A stretch of 64,000 nt of DNA from Pristimantibacillus sp052113225 (lineage in GTDB: Bacteria; Bacillota; Bacilli; Paenibacillales; Paenibacillaceae). The notes under the pieces were generated by a model. That model ran no database searches. It saw only the letters and a program-made list of their open reading frames with translations, and had not been told where the DNA came from. Position numbers and translations under genes: made by a program. The stretch covers positions 1 to 64,000 of the forward strand of contig NZ_JBFRCT010000011.1 in the NCBI RefSeq assembly GCF_052113225.1, in the 5' to 3' direction. Shown piece after piece: positions 8,644-17,516 of this stretch (the stretch's first letter is position 1; each line of letters begins with the position of its first letter).

Positions 8644-10557
8644 TTAGGAGAATTTGATCGATTTCACTACGGAATCAATACGATCCAAAGCGCTAGGTGT
8701 AGCGTTTGCTTCATTGACACCAAACATGAACATCAGAGTATTTCCTTTGCTTTGAACAAAGTAGAAAATCTCTGTAGTCGGCAGTCCCTCAGAAGAAACA
8801 TCCTCAACCGAGTATTTGATGACAGTCGCATTACCTACATAAAATGAAGTGTTTCCTGAGACAGTAAGACCTTCTTTTTGCAAAGATTGCTGTACCGCTC
8901 TGGATACAGTTGCAGCATCAGTATCTTCAATGGCTTGAATAATCATATGGCCGAAATTATCTACATACGTAACGGATTCCTGATTAAAATCAGTGTCGAC
9001 CCCAAGCCAATACGCAGGAAGGTTGATCGAATAACCGTATTTGCTGCTAGTTTTGGTAATAAGGTTTGTGCGATCTACATTATCCATATCATCTTCGATT
9101 TGACCATAATTCGCTTGTACATAGGCTGTATCGATATCAATCGTTGCCATTGTGGACTTAAATAACGCTTCACCTTGCGCACCCGTCTTGGAATCATAGT
9201 TGAAATCGATAGCGTAACGATAGTTGCCTACAATTAGAAGCACTTCATTTGCCGTGTACCAAGTTTTTTGGTCATAGCTGAAATCATAGGATAATACAAG
9301 TGCATTACCATCTTTCAATGTAATAGAAGAAGTTTTCTCATTCCGGATATAATTCGAAAGGAAATCTTCATGAACGAGTTGTTGTCTGCGGGCAAGCCAT
9401 TGTTCAGCAGTATCCTGTCCCTGTACCGAAGAAATGCTGAAGGAGAAGTAGCCGTTCTCACTTACGAAGGAAGGATTGGTGCTGTCCGAATCACGGTACC
9501 AGCCTGCAGGAAGCTTAAGGGATAGCCCGAAATCCTTATCGTTGATCGACATTAATCCATCAACTACTTTTGTAATATCTTTTACGGCTTTATTTGCTTT
9601 ATCAAAAGATGGCACGAAACTATCGAGTAACGATTGGTATGGATCAAGAGCTGTTTTCTCAGACCCGGCTACACCACCCATTACATAATAAAGGGTCTCG
9701 CCTTTTTGAACTGCACGATATTCAAACAGCATACCGCGTTTCGTCGTTCTAGTTACCATTTTCTCAAAGTTAAGACCATTAACCGTAATCGTACGTTTGT
9801 CGATGACAACTTCGTCGTCGCCTAGCCAGCTCGTCGTAATTTTGTCACGGATCTCATCGCTGCTCAGGACATCGGTCACTTTCTCCGTCGATACGATTAC
9901 ACTGGATTGACTTGTGGTATTCCCCCAAATAACAAACGTTCCGTCGTCGCTTTGATTAGCCAGAACAAGACCCGGAGGGTAGTTCATTGTCCAACCCAGA
10001 TAGCTGTCTCCTACTTTTGTCTTGCCGTAGTCAGGGTCGATATTCGTGCTGCCACCAGAGTTACCGCTGCCTGACTGTGCAAGAGCACCTGTAACAACAA
10101 TTTCATTGGTTTTCTTATCTCTGCCGATCTTCGCTCCAAACGCCTCAACAATAACCCGAACCGGGACCATTGTAGTACTCTTGATAATGACTGGCGCAAC
10201 GGCAACCGTTTGGTCTTTGCCATTTACTTTCACGGTCTTGCTGCCGATTGTTACTACAACCGTTTTATCATTGTAAGTAAGCGTAATAATCTTGTTGTCC
10301 TGCAGCTTCAGCTTGGCACCAAAAGCTTTTGTAATTACACTAAGCGGTACCATCGTTGTTCCGCTTTTCTCAAATGGAGCTGTTAATACGGTCGATTGTT
10401 TGCCATTAATTGTAACGCTCGTGCTGTTTGTTTTCAGGCGGACTTCTACTGCACCACTTGTTGAATAAGCTGCAAAAGCTGCTGCTGGTACGATCGTTGC
10501 AACAAGAAAGACAGCCAAAAGCATAAATACAAAACGTTTCATTCTAAATGCTCTCAT
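8644..10557 (-). CDS. Secreted protein with copper-amine-oxidase-like (stalk) domains and PsbP-like repeats
   Basis: 637 aa. A signal peptide (MKRFVFMLLAVFLVATIVP...AFA) is followed by two tandem copper amine oxidase N-terminal-like domains, recognisable by VTINGK...APF...TTMVPLSVI and KVNGKDQ...APV...TTMVPVRVI (about residues 35-155). A Gly/Ser linker follows, then three related segments of about 140 aa. These begin GWTMNYPPGL, GLSLKLPAGW and GYSINLPAYW, and resemble PsbP/MOG1-type domains. No enzyme motif is visible. The stalk domain is common in Paenibacillus surface proteins and probably serves cell-wall interaction (inference). It is 36 bases downstream of the HtrA-like gene, which suggests the two form an extracellular quality-control or adhesion unit. 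Confidence 0.72.
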   Translation of the reverse strand: MRAFRMKRFVFMLLAVFLVATIVPAAAFAAYSTSGAVEVRLKTNSTSVTINGKQSTVLTAPFEKSGTTMVPLSVITKAFGAKLKLQDNKIITLTYNDKTVVVTIGSKTVKVNGKDQTVAVAPVIIKSTTMVPVRVIVEAFGAKIGRDKKTNEIVVTGALAQSGSGNSGGSTNIDPDYGKTKVGDSYLGWTMNYPPGLVLANQSDDGTFVIWGNTTSQSSVIVSTEKVTDVLSSDEIRDKITTSWLGDDEVVIDKRTITVNGLNFEKMVTRTTKRGMLFEYRAVQKGETLYYVMGGVAGSEKTALDPYQSLLDSFVPSFDKANKAVKDITKVVDGLMSINDKDFGLSLKLPAGWYRDSDSTNPSFVSENGYFSFSISSVQGQDTAEQWLARRQQLVHEDFLSNYIRNEKTSSITLKDGNALVLSYDFSYDQKTWYTANEVLLIVGNYRYAIDFNYDSKTGAQGEALFKSTMATIDIDTAYVQANYGQIEDDMDNVDRTNLITKTSSKYGYSINLPAYWLGVDTDFNQESVTYVDNFGHMIIQAIEDTDAATVSRAVQQSLQKEGLTVSGNTSFYVGNATVIKYSVEDVSSEGLPTTEIFYFVQSKGNTLMFMFGVNEANATPSALDRIDSVVKSIKFS

Positions 10558-10593
10558 TCTCTCTACTCTCCCTATTATAAATAAATAGAATTA

Positions 10594-11709
10594 TTAAGCC
10601 GTAGTCAGCGTTAGTTTACGGGTAACCAAATCGCCTTCAATCATCATCATAATTTCAATCTGCTGCCCAGGTAAATACGATTTCAAGAGCTCATTCAGCT
10701 CTACAATAGACGAAATCTGATGACCTGCAACGGAGTATAAAATATCTCCAATTTGAATTCCTAGTTTCTTGGCAGATTCCGATTTAACAGAAGTCACCGT
10801 CAGGCCATCATCAGTCGGCAGACCAACAATAGCTGCATAGCTTTCTTCCAATCCAACTCCCAAGGATGCACGTTTGACATAACCGTACTTAAAGAATTGT
10901 CCGGTTACATAGGAAACGGTATCAATCGGAATTGAAAAGCCCATGTTATCGATGCCTTCATCCACAAACTTCATGGAATTGATCCCGATCACTTCGCCCT
11001 TCATATTCACGAGTGGACCGCCGCTGTTACCAGGATTAATAGCTGCATCGGTTTGCAGCAGCCTGTAGAACGACGAGACCGAACGGTTCATACCGCTAAG
11101 AATGCCTGTAGTAGCCGTGTTGCGAAGCGAGAAAGATACTGGCGTTCCGATTGCAATAACCGTCTCTCCAACTTTCGCTTGTAGTGGTGAAGCAGCAAAC
11201 TTCGCAACTGGCAGCTTGGTCGCATTAATTTTGACAAGCGCTAGATCGCTTACCTCGTCAACATTGCTTGTCTTCCCGCTATACTGCTTACCATCCGCTG
11301 TGACGACAGTAATATTGGTCATGTCTTTCACGACATGGGCGTTTGTCAAAATCCATCCATCCGATTTCATAATGACGCCTGTCCCATGTGCTAAAGCATA
11401 CCGCTGATTCCCCCCGTCTACAGGCTTGCCAATGATTCCGACAACAGAAGGCGACACCTTGCTGATAATAGTTGGAATATCGGCAGGCGGTGTGTACGAG
11501 TAGGTCTTGGATGATGCATCATAAGTCCCTGCACCTCCCAACGTACCTGTGAGAGATGAAGCTTTTACATACACTTCTCCATTAATTTTGGTCGCACTCA
11601 ATTTCATTGTTCCGGGACTTGCTGCCGTTCCCGCTGCAAACGCAGAACTAGTCACCAATAGTCCTCCCGTAAGGACAATAACGCCTGCTCGAATCATACT
11701 ACGCTTCAC
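10594..11709 (-). CDS. Secreted HtrA/DegP-like serine protease with PDZ domain
   Basis: 371 aa with a signal peptide (residues 1-26). A short N-terminal segment of about 50 aa resembles a truncated stalk domain (KLSATKINGEVYVKASSL). A trypsin-like domain follows with the full triad His125 (TNAHVV), Asp155 (SDLALVK) and Ser229 (GNSGGPL), and a C-terminal PDZ domain (about 280-371). HtrA enzymes degrade or hold misfolded exported proteins. Unlike Bacillus HtrA, which is membrane anchored, this one appears cleaved and secreted. First gene of a two-gene unit with the stalk protein downstream. Confidence 0.88.
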   Translation of the reverse strand: MKRSMIRAGVIVLTGGLLVTSSAFAAGTAASPGTMKLSATKINGEVYVKASSLTGTLGGAGTYDASSKTYSYTPPADIPTIISKVSPSVVGIIGKPVDGGNQRYALAHGTGVIMKSDGWILTNAHVVKDMTNITVVTADGKQYSGKTSNVDEVSDLALVKINATKLPVAKFAASPLQAKVGETVIAIGTPVSFSLRNTATTGILSGMNRSVSSFYRLLQTDAAINPGNSGGPLVNMKGEVIGINSMKFVDEGIDNMGFSIPIDTVSYVTGQFFKYGYVKRASLGVGLEESYAAIVGLPTDDGLTVTSVKSESAKKLGIQIGDILYSVAGHQISSIVELNELLKSYLPGQQIEIMMMIEGDLVTRKLTLTTA

Positions 11710-12092
11710 TCTATCACTCTCCCAGATCCAACAAAAAAGAGAATCCCATATATAGGAAACACTTTCCTAAATGTATCACGCTAAGATAGTGCACAACAAG
11801 AAGAATTTGTAATGGATTTGGTAAAAATCGTGAATATAGCCTATTAAAATAATTCCCATTCCTTATTGCGATTTAATTCGGCTAGATTCAATAGCATCGT
11901 TTATTTACTCATGAAAAACTTCCTTCTGACATTTCTTGTCCCTGTAAGGATAAAAAGTTGTAGCATGGATACTGCGCTTTCATTTGAATTGCTTTGTTTA
12001 TATGCGATTTTGGTTTTTCTTTTGTAATTATGAGGTATCCCGTGAAGGAGGATGTTATAATGAGGACAAGCAAACCATAGGAGGGAATTATA
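11710..12092. promoter_or_regulatory. Divergent intergenic region with a 17 bp palindrome
   Basis: 383 bases between the minus-strand protease gene and the plus-strand isomerase gene. A perfect palindrome TAGGAAACACTTTCCTA (11753-11769) lies 44 bases before the protease start codon and could be an operator or a leader hairpin; no regulator is implied by the sequence. The rest is AT-rich, holds the promoters of both genes (not clearly resolved) and ends with the leader ORF at 12060. Confidence 0.4.
12060..12080 (+). CDS. Putative 6-codon leader ORF
   Basis: ATG AGG ACA AGC AAA CCA TAG, preceded by a strong Shine-Dalgarno GAAGGAGGA (12044-12052) at 7-8 bases. Its stop codon TAG is the first part of TAGGAGGG, the Shine-Dalgarno of the next gene, so translation could be coupled. 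Encodes only MRTSKP. It may be a real leader peptide or a chance arrangement. Confidence 0.35.
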   Translation: MRTSKP

Positions 12093-13061
12093 ATGAAATT
12101 AGGCGTATTTGCTGTACTTTTCTCACAAAAACCTTTTGAAGAAGCACTCGATTATATCGCTTCCAAAGGTCTTGAAGCGGTTGAACTTGGAACTGGTGGT
12201 TACCCTGGTAATGCACACTGCGATCCAGATGTTCTGCTTGCTGATGCAGGTAAATTGAAAGCGTTTAAACAAGCAGTAGAATCGCGTGGCCTGATCATTA
12301 GCGCACTTAGCTGTCATGCTAATCCACTTCATCCGCAAAAAGCAATCTCCAACGCAGATGATGCTATTATCCGTAAAACAATTGAGCTTGCAAACCGCCT
12401 GGAAGTTCCAGTGGTAAATACATTCTCCGGCTGCCCTGGTGACCACGAGGATGCAAAATATCCGAACTGGCCGGTTGCTCCATGGCCAAACGATTTCCAA
12501 GATATCTTGAAATGGCAATGGGAAGAAAAAGTTATTCCATATTGGTCTGAAGTTGGCGGAATCGCTGAACAAAGCGGTATCAAAATCGGCCTCGAGCTTC
12601 ATGGTGGATTCTCCGTTCATACACCTGCTACCCTGCTTCGCCTTCGTGAAGCTGCTGGTAAAGCAATCGGCGCTAACCTTGACCCATCCCATATGTGGTG
12701 GCAAGGAATTGACCCTGTGGAAGCGATCAAGATTCTGGGCCGCGAAAATGCGATCCATCACTTCCATGCTAAAGATACAACGATTGACGTTAACAACGTA
12801 AACAAACATGGTCTGACAGATATGCAATCGTACACAATGATGCTGGATCGTGCTTGGCAGTTCCGTTCCGTTGGCTTTGGTCATGACCTGAAAACTTGGG
12901 CAGATATTATCAGCACACTGCGCCTTGTTGGTTACGACTATGTTGTCAGCATCGAGCATGAAGACGGCCTGATGTCCGTTGAAGAAGGCTTCTCGAAAGC
13001 TGTTCAAAACTTGCAGCAAGTTTTGATTAAAGAGCCTGTTGGCGATATGTGGTGGGTATAA
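12093..13061 (+). CDS. Sugar phosphate isomerase/epimerase family protein (AP endonuclease 2-like TIM barrel)
   Basis: 322 aa with the xylose-isomerase-like TIM barrel. Likely metal ligands are Glu168 (GLELHGG), Asp197 (NLDPSH), the HHFHAKD motif (222-227) and Glu288 (SIEHED). Such proteins include IolE-like dehydratases, hydroxypyruvate isomerases and epimerases of inositol or keto-sugar catabolism; the substrate cannot be assigned. Shine-Dalgarno AGGAGGG 7 bases before the ATG. It is one of only three plus-strand genes in the window. Its stop codon overlaps the left arm of the large palindrome beginning at 13060, and no transport or catabolic partners lie nearby. Confidence 0.85.
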   Translation: MKLGVFAVLFSQKPFEEALDYIASKGLEAVELGTGGYPGNAHCDPDVLLADAGKLKAFKQAVESRGLIISALSCHANPLHPQKAISNADDAIIRKTIELANRLEVPVVNTFSGCPGDHEDAKYPNWPVAPWPNDFQDILKWQWEEKVIPYWSEVGGIAEQSGIKIGLELHGGFSVHTPATLLRLREAAGKAIGANLDPSHMWWQGIDPVEAIKILGRENAIHHFHAKDTTIDVNNVNKHGLTDMQSYTMMLDRAWQFRSVGFGHDLKTWADIISTLRLVGYDYVVSIEHEDGLMSVEEGFSKAVQNLQQVLIKEPVGDMWWV

Positions 13062-13236
13062 TTCTTTAGTGGTGGGAAGAGTATTCGCTGCGCAAGAGCA
13101 TGTTTCTTCCGATCGCCATTGTCCGTGGATTTCCTCAATTAACCGCCCAGCGGTTGAAATCCACGGACAAAAGCGAACGCTACGCTTCTCCAGAAACATG
13201 TTCTCGCTCCGCTCACTCAACCAACCAAAAAGAATT
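13060..13236. repeat. Large imperfect palindrome, copy 1 of a dispersed structured element (family 1)
   Basis: Nested arms, outside to inside: AATTCTTT/AAAGAATT (13060-13067/13229-13236); a gapped helical zone; CATGTTTCT/AGAAACATG (13099-13107/13192-13200); an asymmetric internal loop of 13 nt on the left (13108-13120, TCCGATCGC...) and 23 nt on the right (13169-13191, containing GCGAACGCTACGCTTCTCC); a perfect 13 bp stem (13121-13133/13156-13168); and an apical 5 bp hairpin (13141-13155). The internal loop recurs almost unchanged at 62161-62361, while the stems there have other sequences. It lies between two convergent genes and encodes no protein. Function unknown. Confidence 0.8.
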
Positions 13237-13250
13237 AATGAAGTGAGTAG

Positions 13251-13298
13251 TAAAAGAGCCTGCCTGGCATTACGCCGGGCAGGCTCTTCTTATTTTGA
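13251..13298. terminator. Bidirectional terminator between convergent genes
   Basis: 10 bp stem AGAGCCTGCC / GGCAGGCTCT (13255-13264 with 13278-13287). TTTTAC follows on the minus strand and TCTTATTTTG on the plus strand. It would end both the isomerase-like gene and the ArsR-type gene. Confidence 0.82.
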
Positions 13299-13304
13299 AG
13301 ACAC

Positions 13305-13910
13305 TTATGATAGGGTCTCCCACCTCGCCCACATCTCCTGTGGGTTGAGCTCGTAGATTTCGTTTTGGCGGAACATAAATTGGTGCATAATAAATTCTCT
13401 GCGGAGTGTTGCGAAATCTTCGTGGTAGCCTTTGATGAATTCGTTAAGCTCTTTTTCGGTGTATTTACGTTCCTTCTCGAGCTTGGAGACGATATGCTCC
13501 AAGACAATGAGCTTTTTCTTGAGCTGCGCTGGGATAGACTTCAGCTTGCCGGCGGCCGTGAAGAAGTTTTTGATCACGGACTGCTTCATACGCTCTAAAT
13601 CCTCGTTCAACTCTTCTGCCTCTCCTTTCCGACTTGTTTGCCTATAGATCAAGTTTGCCGTTGCATTCGAACCGTTCTTAATAAAGTAATCATTGAGTGA
13701 GAAATAAATGGTGTTCTTATCTCTTCGCTCATTAATCAGACTCGCCTCACGCAGCTTAGCCGCATGATGAGTTACAGTTGCTGGTGTTACTCCCAGCTTC
13801 TCCGCAAGTACCTGACCATTAAGCTCGCCTTCTGCAAGCAGAATCAATAGCCGAATTCGTGTCGGGTCAGCCAGCGCTTTATGATAATTGACGACTTTAT
13901 CTAATTGCAC
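13305..13910 (-). CDS. ArsR-type transcriptional regulator with C-terminal DUF2087 domain
   Basis: 201 aa. Residues 1-80 form a winged helix-turn-helix of ArsR type (YHKALADPTRIRLLILLAEG ... LGVTPATVTHHAAKLREASL). The C-terminal 100 residues match the DUF2087 pattern (IPAQLKKKLIVLEHIVSKLE ... LRREFIMHQFMFRQNEIYEL). No metal-binding cysteines of the ELCVCD type are seen, so it is probably not a classic metal sensor. Such proteins are common in Paenibacillus and Bacillus, with targets mostly unknown. Transcribed alone, with an AT-rich upstream region (13911-13990). Confidence 0.82.
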   Translation of the reverse strand: MQLDKVVNYHKALADPTRIRLLILLAEGELNGQVLAEKLGVTPATVTHHAAKLREASLINERRDKNTIYFSLNDYFIKNGSNATANLIYRQTSRKGEAEELNEDLERMKQSVIKNFFTAAGKLKSIPAQLKKKLIVLEHIVSKLEKERKYTEKELNEFIKGYHEDFATLRREFIMHQFMFRQNEIYELNPQEMWARWETLS

Positions 13911-14071
13911 AGGTTTTCACTCCTCGTTAATTAGTATATTTAGCATTCATCAAATTAGATAATTATTAAAATAGATAGTAATGGATTACATCACAAAAGT
14001 CAATTCTCACAAAATAAAAACGCCAGCCCATTATGACCCCTTTCGGATCATCGGACCAGCGCTCACTATAA

Positions 14072-14103
14072 AATAATAAAGCCTGCCGTAAAATCGGCAG
14101 GCC
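14072..14103 (-). terminator. Terminator of the small membrane protein gene
   Basis: 8 bp stem GCCTGCCG / CGGCAGGC (14081-14088 with 14095-14102). On the minus strand TTTATTATTTT follows. It lies directly after the stop at 14111. Confidence 0.85.
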
Positions 14104-14110
14104 TTCCTAT

Positions 14111-14329
14111 TTAAGCCATCCAAACTTTAAAGATCATGATGTAATCAATGTAAGCAAACAAGGCAAGCGATACGAATGTAAATCCGATCGCGAATACATT
14201 TTTCTTAGAACCAGCTCTCAATAAACGTACAAAACCAATCAAGATCAAAATGGTAAATGCAAGCATGAACCAGTCGAATGTGTTGATATTGCTAGTCGAT
14301 TGTGCTGCCTCTTCTGCTGCCAAAAACAT
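14111..14329 (-). CDS. Small conserved-type membrane protein, function unknown
   Basis: 72 aa. Two hydrophobic segments, WFMLAFTILILIGFVRLL (about 20-37) and FAIGFTFVSLALFAYIDYIMIF (about 46-67), are separated by a short basic loop (RAGSKKN). The N-terminus is acidic and Gln/Ser-rich. Shine-Dalgarno AAGGGGG 8 bases before the ATG and a good terminator behind support a real gene. I cannot assign a family; it may belong to one of the small DUF membrane protein groups of Bacillales. It is separated from uvrA by a terminator and is therefore its own unit. Confidence 0.7.
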   Translation of the reverse strand: MFLAAEEAAQSTSNINTFDWFMLAFTILILIGFVRLLRAGSKKNVFAIGFTFVSLALFAYIDYIMIFKVWMA

Positions 14330-14539
14330 CGAGTGGACCCCCTTTTATTCGCACGTAGCCTATATTACCTCTATGTTATCTTCAAGTGGCAAATGATGCA
14401 AGTCCGATTCAGCTTTCGTAACAACTTTGTCACCATTTCCCACATTTTGAACCAATATATCAGAACGTAGCTTCTCCATTCTGCCCTGCAAATATAAAAT
14501 GTCCATCTCTTCCATCATTTATAACTACTTTCTTGTTGA

Positions 14540-14590
14540 AAATAACATAAAGGGGCTCTCCTTTAAGGTACATAAAGGAAAGTCCCTCTG
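14540..14590 (-). terminator. Terminator of uvrA
   Basis: Imperfect hairpin with arms around TCTCCTTTA and TAAAGGAAAG, bounded by GGGGC / GTCCCT (about 14552-14590). On the minus strand TTTATGTTATTTTC follows. It lies about 12 bases after the uvrA stop. The preceding stretch 14330-14540 holds the upstream region of the small membrane gene and nothing else recognisable. Confidence 0.65.
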
Positions 14591-14601
14591 TAAGTTCTAA
14601 C

Positions 14602-17490
14602 TTATTCCACTACTCCGGCCACTACACTTTCTTCTGCGGCACGGTACTTCTTAACGGTACGTTCGCGGTCCCGCTCCATAACCGGCTTCAAGTACTTGCC
14701 GGTATAGGAACCTGTAACCTTCACAACATCCTCTGGTGCACCTGTTGCAACAATCGTTCCGCCGCCGTTACCGCCTTCTGGCCCGAGATCAATCAAATAA
14801 TCCGCTGTCTTGATGACATCCAGATTATGTTCAATAACTAGCACCGATTCTCCTGAATCGACCAAACGATGCAGAACGGTTAACAGACGATCAATATCAT
14901 CAACATGAAGCCCTGTCGTTGGCTCATCCAGAATGTAGAGCGTCTTGCCCGTGCTGCGGCGATATAACTCAGAAGCCAGCTTCACACGCTGCGCTTCACC
15001 ACCCGACAAAGTTGTAGCCGGCTGGCCTAAAGTCATGTAACCAAGACCAACATCAAGCAGCGTCTGCAGCTTCCGATAAATACGAGGAATGTTCTCGAAG
15101 AACTTTGTGCCATCTTCAATGGTCATTTCCAGCACTTCGGCGATATTTTTACCTTTGTATTTCACTTCAAGCGTCTCGCGGTTATAACGTTTCCCTTTGC
15201 AAATCTCACAAGGCACATACACATCCGGCAGGAAGTGCATCTCGATCTTAATGATGCCGTCGCCTCTGCAGGCTTCACAGCGGCCACCTTTCACGTTAAA
15301 GCTGAAGCGGCCTTTCTTATAACCACGTACTTTCGCTTCATTTGTTGTCGCATACAGATCACGCACATCATCAAATACGCCGGTATAAGTAGCCGGGTTG
15401 GAACGAGGTGTACGGCCAATTGGCGATTGATCAATATCTATAACCTTCTCCAAGTGTTCGATACCACGCAATTCCTTATAATCGCCAGGACGAACCTTTG
15501 CTTTGTTCAAGTCGCGTGCCAGCGTCTTATACAGGATCTCATTCACGAGTGTAGACTTACCAGAACCAGATACGCCGGTTACTGCTGTAAAGATACCAAG
15601 TGGAATCTTCACGTTGACACCACGCAGGTTATTTTCTTTGGCCCCACGAATCTCCAGCCACTTGTCGCCGGTACTGCGGCGCTCAAGCGGAACATCGATA
15701 AATTTCTTCCCGCTCAAATACTGGCCGGTTAGTGAATTATCGTCCTTCATAATTTCTTCCGGCGTCCCCTCAGCCATTACCGTTCCGCCGTGAATACCTG
15801 CGCCTGGACCAATATCGATGATATAGTCTGCTGCCAGCATTGTATCTTCGTCATGTTCAACAACGATAAGCGTATTGCCAAGGTTGCGCATATGTTCAAG
15901 CGTCTCAATTAGACGGTCATTATCACGCTGATGGAGACCAATGCTTGGCTCGTCCAAAATATATAAGACTCCCATTAGACTGGAGCCAATCTGCGTTGCC
16001 AGGCGAATACGCTGCGCTTCGCCGCCAGACAAGGTTCCCGCTGCACGGCTCATCGACAAGTATTCTAAACCAACGTTAACGAGGAAGCCGAGACGGCTAT
16101 TGATTTCTTTCAAAATCAGATGTCCAATCTTCTTTTCTTTCTCGCTTAGTTCAAGCGAATCGAAGAAACGCTGCGCTTCACCAATCGATAAGGAAGTGAC
16201 AAACGAGATGTTCTTCGCGTTAATCGTAACGGCCAGGCTTTCTTTCTTCAAGCGATGACCTTTACAGGTACCGCATGGCTTCGCGCTCATATAAGCTTGG
16301 ATATATTCCCGTATGCCCTCTGAGGCCGTTTCACGATAACGACGCTCCAGGTTATGCACGATGCCTTCGAACGGAACGTAAGCTTCCTTCCGATGACCAA
16401 AGTCATTCTCATAAAGGAACTTCACCCGCTCCCCGCCTGTACCGTACATTAGCTTTTTCATTTGATCCGCAGTCAGAGCCGATACCGGAACATCCTGCGG
16501 AATATCGTAATGCTTGCATACCGCGCTTAGGAATTGCGGGTAATAGTTCGACGTACTTCCTGCCCACGCTTCGAATGCCCCTTCATTAATCGCTTTGCTT
16601 GTATCCGGTACAAGCAGTTCAGGGTCAACGATCATCTTCACACCTAACCCGTCACATTCCGGACATGCACCGTAAGGGCTGTTGAATGAGAACATACGTG
16701 GTGCAAGCTCCTCGACACTAAAGCCGCATTCGGGACATGCTAGGTTAGAGCTGAACAGTAATTCTTCCTGATCTATAATATCAACAATAACCCGGCCATC
16801 AGCCAATTTGAGAGCCGTCTCGAGAGAATCCGCCAAGCGGCCTTGAATATCCGGCTTCACAACGATCCGGTCGATGACAACCTCAATGTTATGCTTCTTG
16901 TTCTTTTCCAGTTCAATCTTCTCACTAAGCTCACGAAGTTCGCCATTTACCCGAACCCGCACATAGCCTTGCTTCTGAGTATCAGCAAGCAGCTTCGTAT
17001 GCTCGCCCTTACGTCCGGAAATAAGTGGGGCCAGAATTTGCAGCTTGGTCCGCTCCGGATACTCCATAATCCGATCGACCATTTGCTCTACCGTCTGCGA
17101 TGTAATCTCAATGCCGTGTTCAGGACAATGAGGTTTACCGATGCGGGCATACAGCAAACGCAAATAATCGTAAATCTCCGTTACAGTACCAACCGTGGAA
17201 CGCGGGTTACGGCTTGTCGTCTTCTGATCGATGGAGATCGCCGGCGAGAGTCCTTCAATGGAATCGACATCCGGCTTCTCCATTTGACCTAGAAACTGTC
17301 TTGCATAAGCCGATAAAGACTCGACATATCTGCGCTGGCCTTCCGCGTAAATCGTATCGAAAGCAAGCGAGGATTTCCCCGAGCCGCTTAGTCCTGTCAG
17401 TACGACAAACTTGTCACGGGGAATTGTAACGTCGATATTTTTCAAGTTATGGGCTCTTGCCCCTTTGATTACAATCTTGTCACTAGCCAC
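14602..17490 (-). CDS. uvrA: Excinuclease ABC subunit A
   Basis: Damage-recognition ATPase of nucleotide excision repair. 962 aa with two ABC modules: Walker A GLSGSGKSS near the N-terminus and GVSGSGKST near residue 640, two LSGGEAQR signature motifs, and Walker B YILDEPSIGLH and YILDEPTTGLH. Zinc fingers are CPEC...CPEC near 255-280 and CEAC...CEIC near 738-765. The last 40 residues are a variable tail. It begins 26 bases after the uvrB stop with no terminator, so uvrB-uvrA form one operon under the LexA-type operator upstream of uvrB. Confidence 0.98.
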   Translation of the reverse strand: MASDKIVIKGARAHNLKNIDVTIPRDKFVVLTGLSGSGKSSLAFDTIYAEGQRRYVESLSAYARQFLGQMEKPDVDSIEGLSPAISIDQKTTSRNPRSTVGTVTEIYDYLRLLYARIGKPHCPEHGIEITSQTVEQMVDRIMEYPERTKLQILAPLISGRKGEHTKLLADTQKQGYVRVRVNGELRELSEKIELEKNKKHNIEVVIDRIVVKPDIQGRLADSLETALKLADGRVIVDIIDQEELLFSSNLACPECGFSVEELAPRMFSFNSPYGACPECDGLGVKMIVDPELLVPDTSKAINEGAFEAWAGSTSNYYPQFLSAVCKHYDIPQDVPVSALTADQMKKLMYGTGGERVKFLYENDFGHRKEAYVPFEGIVHNLERRYRETASEGIREYIQAYMSAKPCGTCKGHRLKKESLAVTINAKNISFVTSLSIGEAQRFFDSLELSEKEKKIGHLILKEINSRLGFLVNVGLEYLSMSRAAGTLSGGEAQRIRLATQIGSSLMGVLYILDEPSIGLHQRDNDRLIETLEHMRNLGNTLIVVEHDEDTMLAADYIIDIGPGAGIHGGTVMAEGTPEEIMKDDNSLTGQYLSGKKFIDVPLERRSTGDKWLEIRGAKENNLRGVNVKIPLGIFTAVTGVSGSGKSTLVNEILYKTLARDLNKAKVRPGDYKELRGIEHLEKVIDIDQSPIGRTPRSNPATYTGVFDDVRDLYATTNEAKVRGYKKGRFSFNVKGGRCEACRGDGIIKIEMHFLPDVYVPCEICKGKRYNRETLEVKYKGKNIAEVLEMTIEDGTKFFENIPRIYRKLQTLLDVGLGYMTLGQPATTLSGGEAQRVKLASELYRRSTGKTLYILDEPTTGLHVDDIDRLLTVLHRLVDSGESVLVIEHNLDVIKTADYLIDLGPEGGNGGGTIVATGAPEDVVKVTGSYTGKYLKPVMERDRERTVKKYRAAEESVVAGVVE

Positions 17491-17516
17491 TTCTTCGTTC
17501 CTCCCATTCCTTATCT

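Noticed and set aside
12123..13220. Minus-strand open frame of 365 codons opposite the isomerase-like gene
   Set aside because: Shadow of a well supported TIM-barrel gene and runs through the family 1 palindrome; no start signal.
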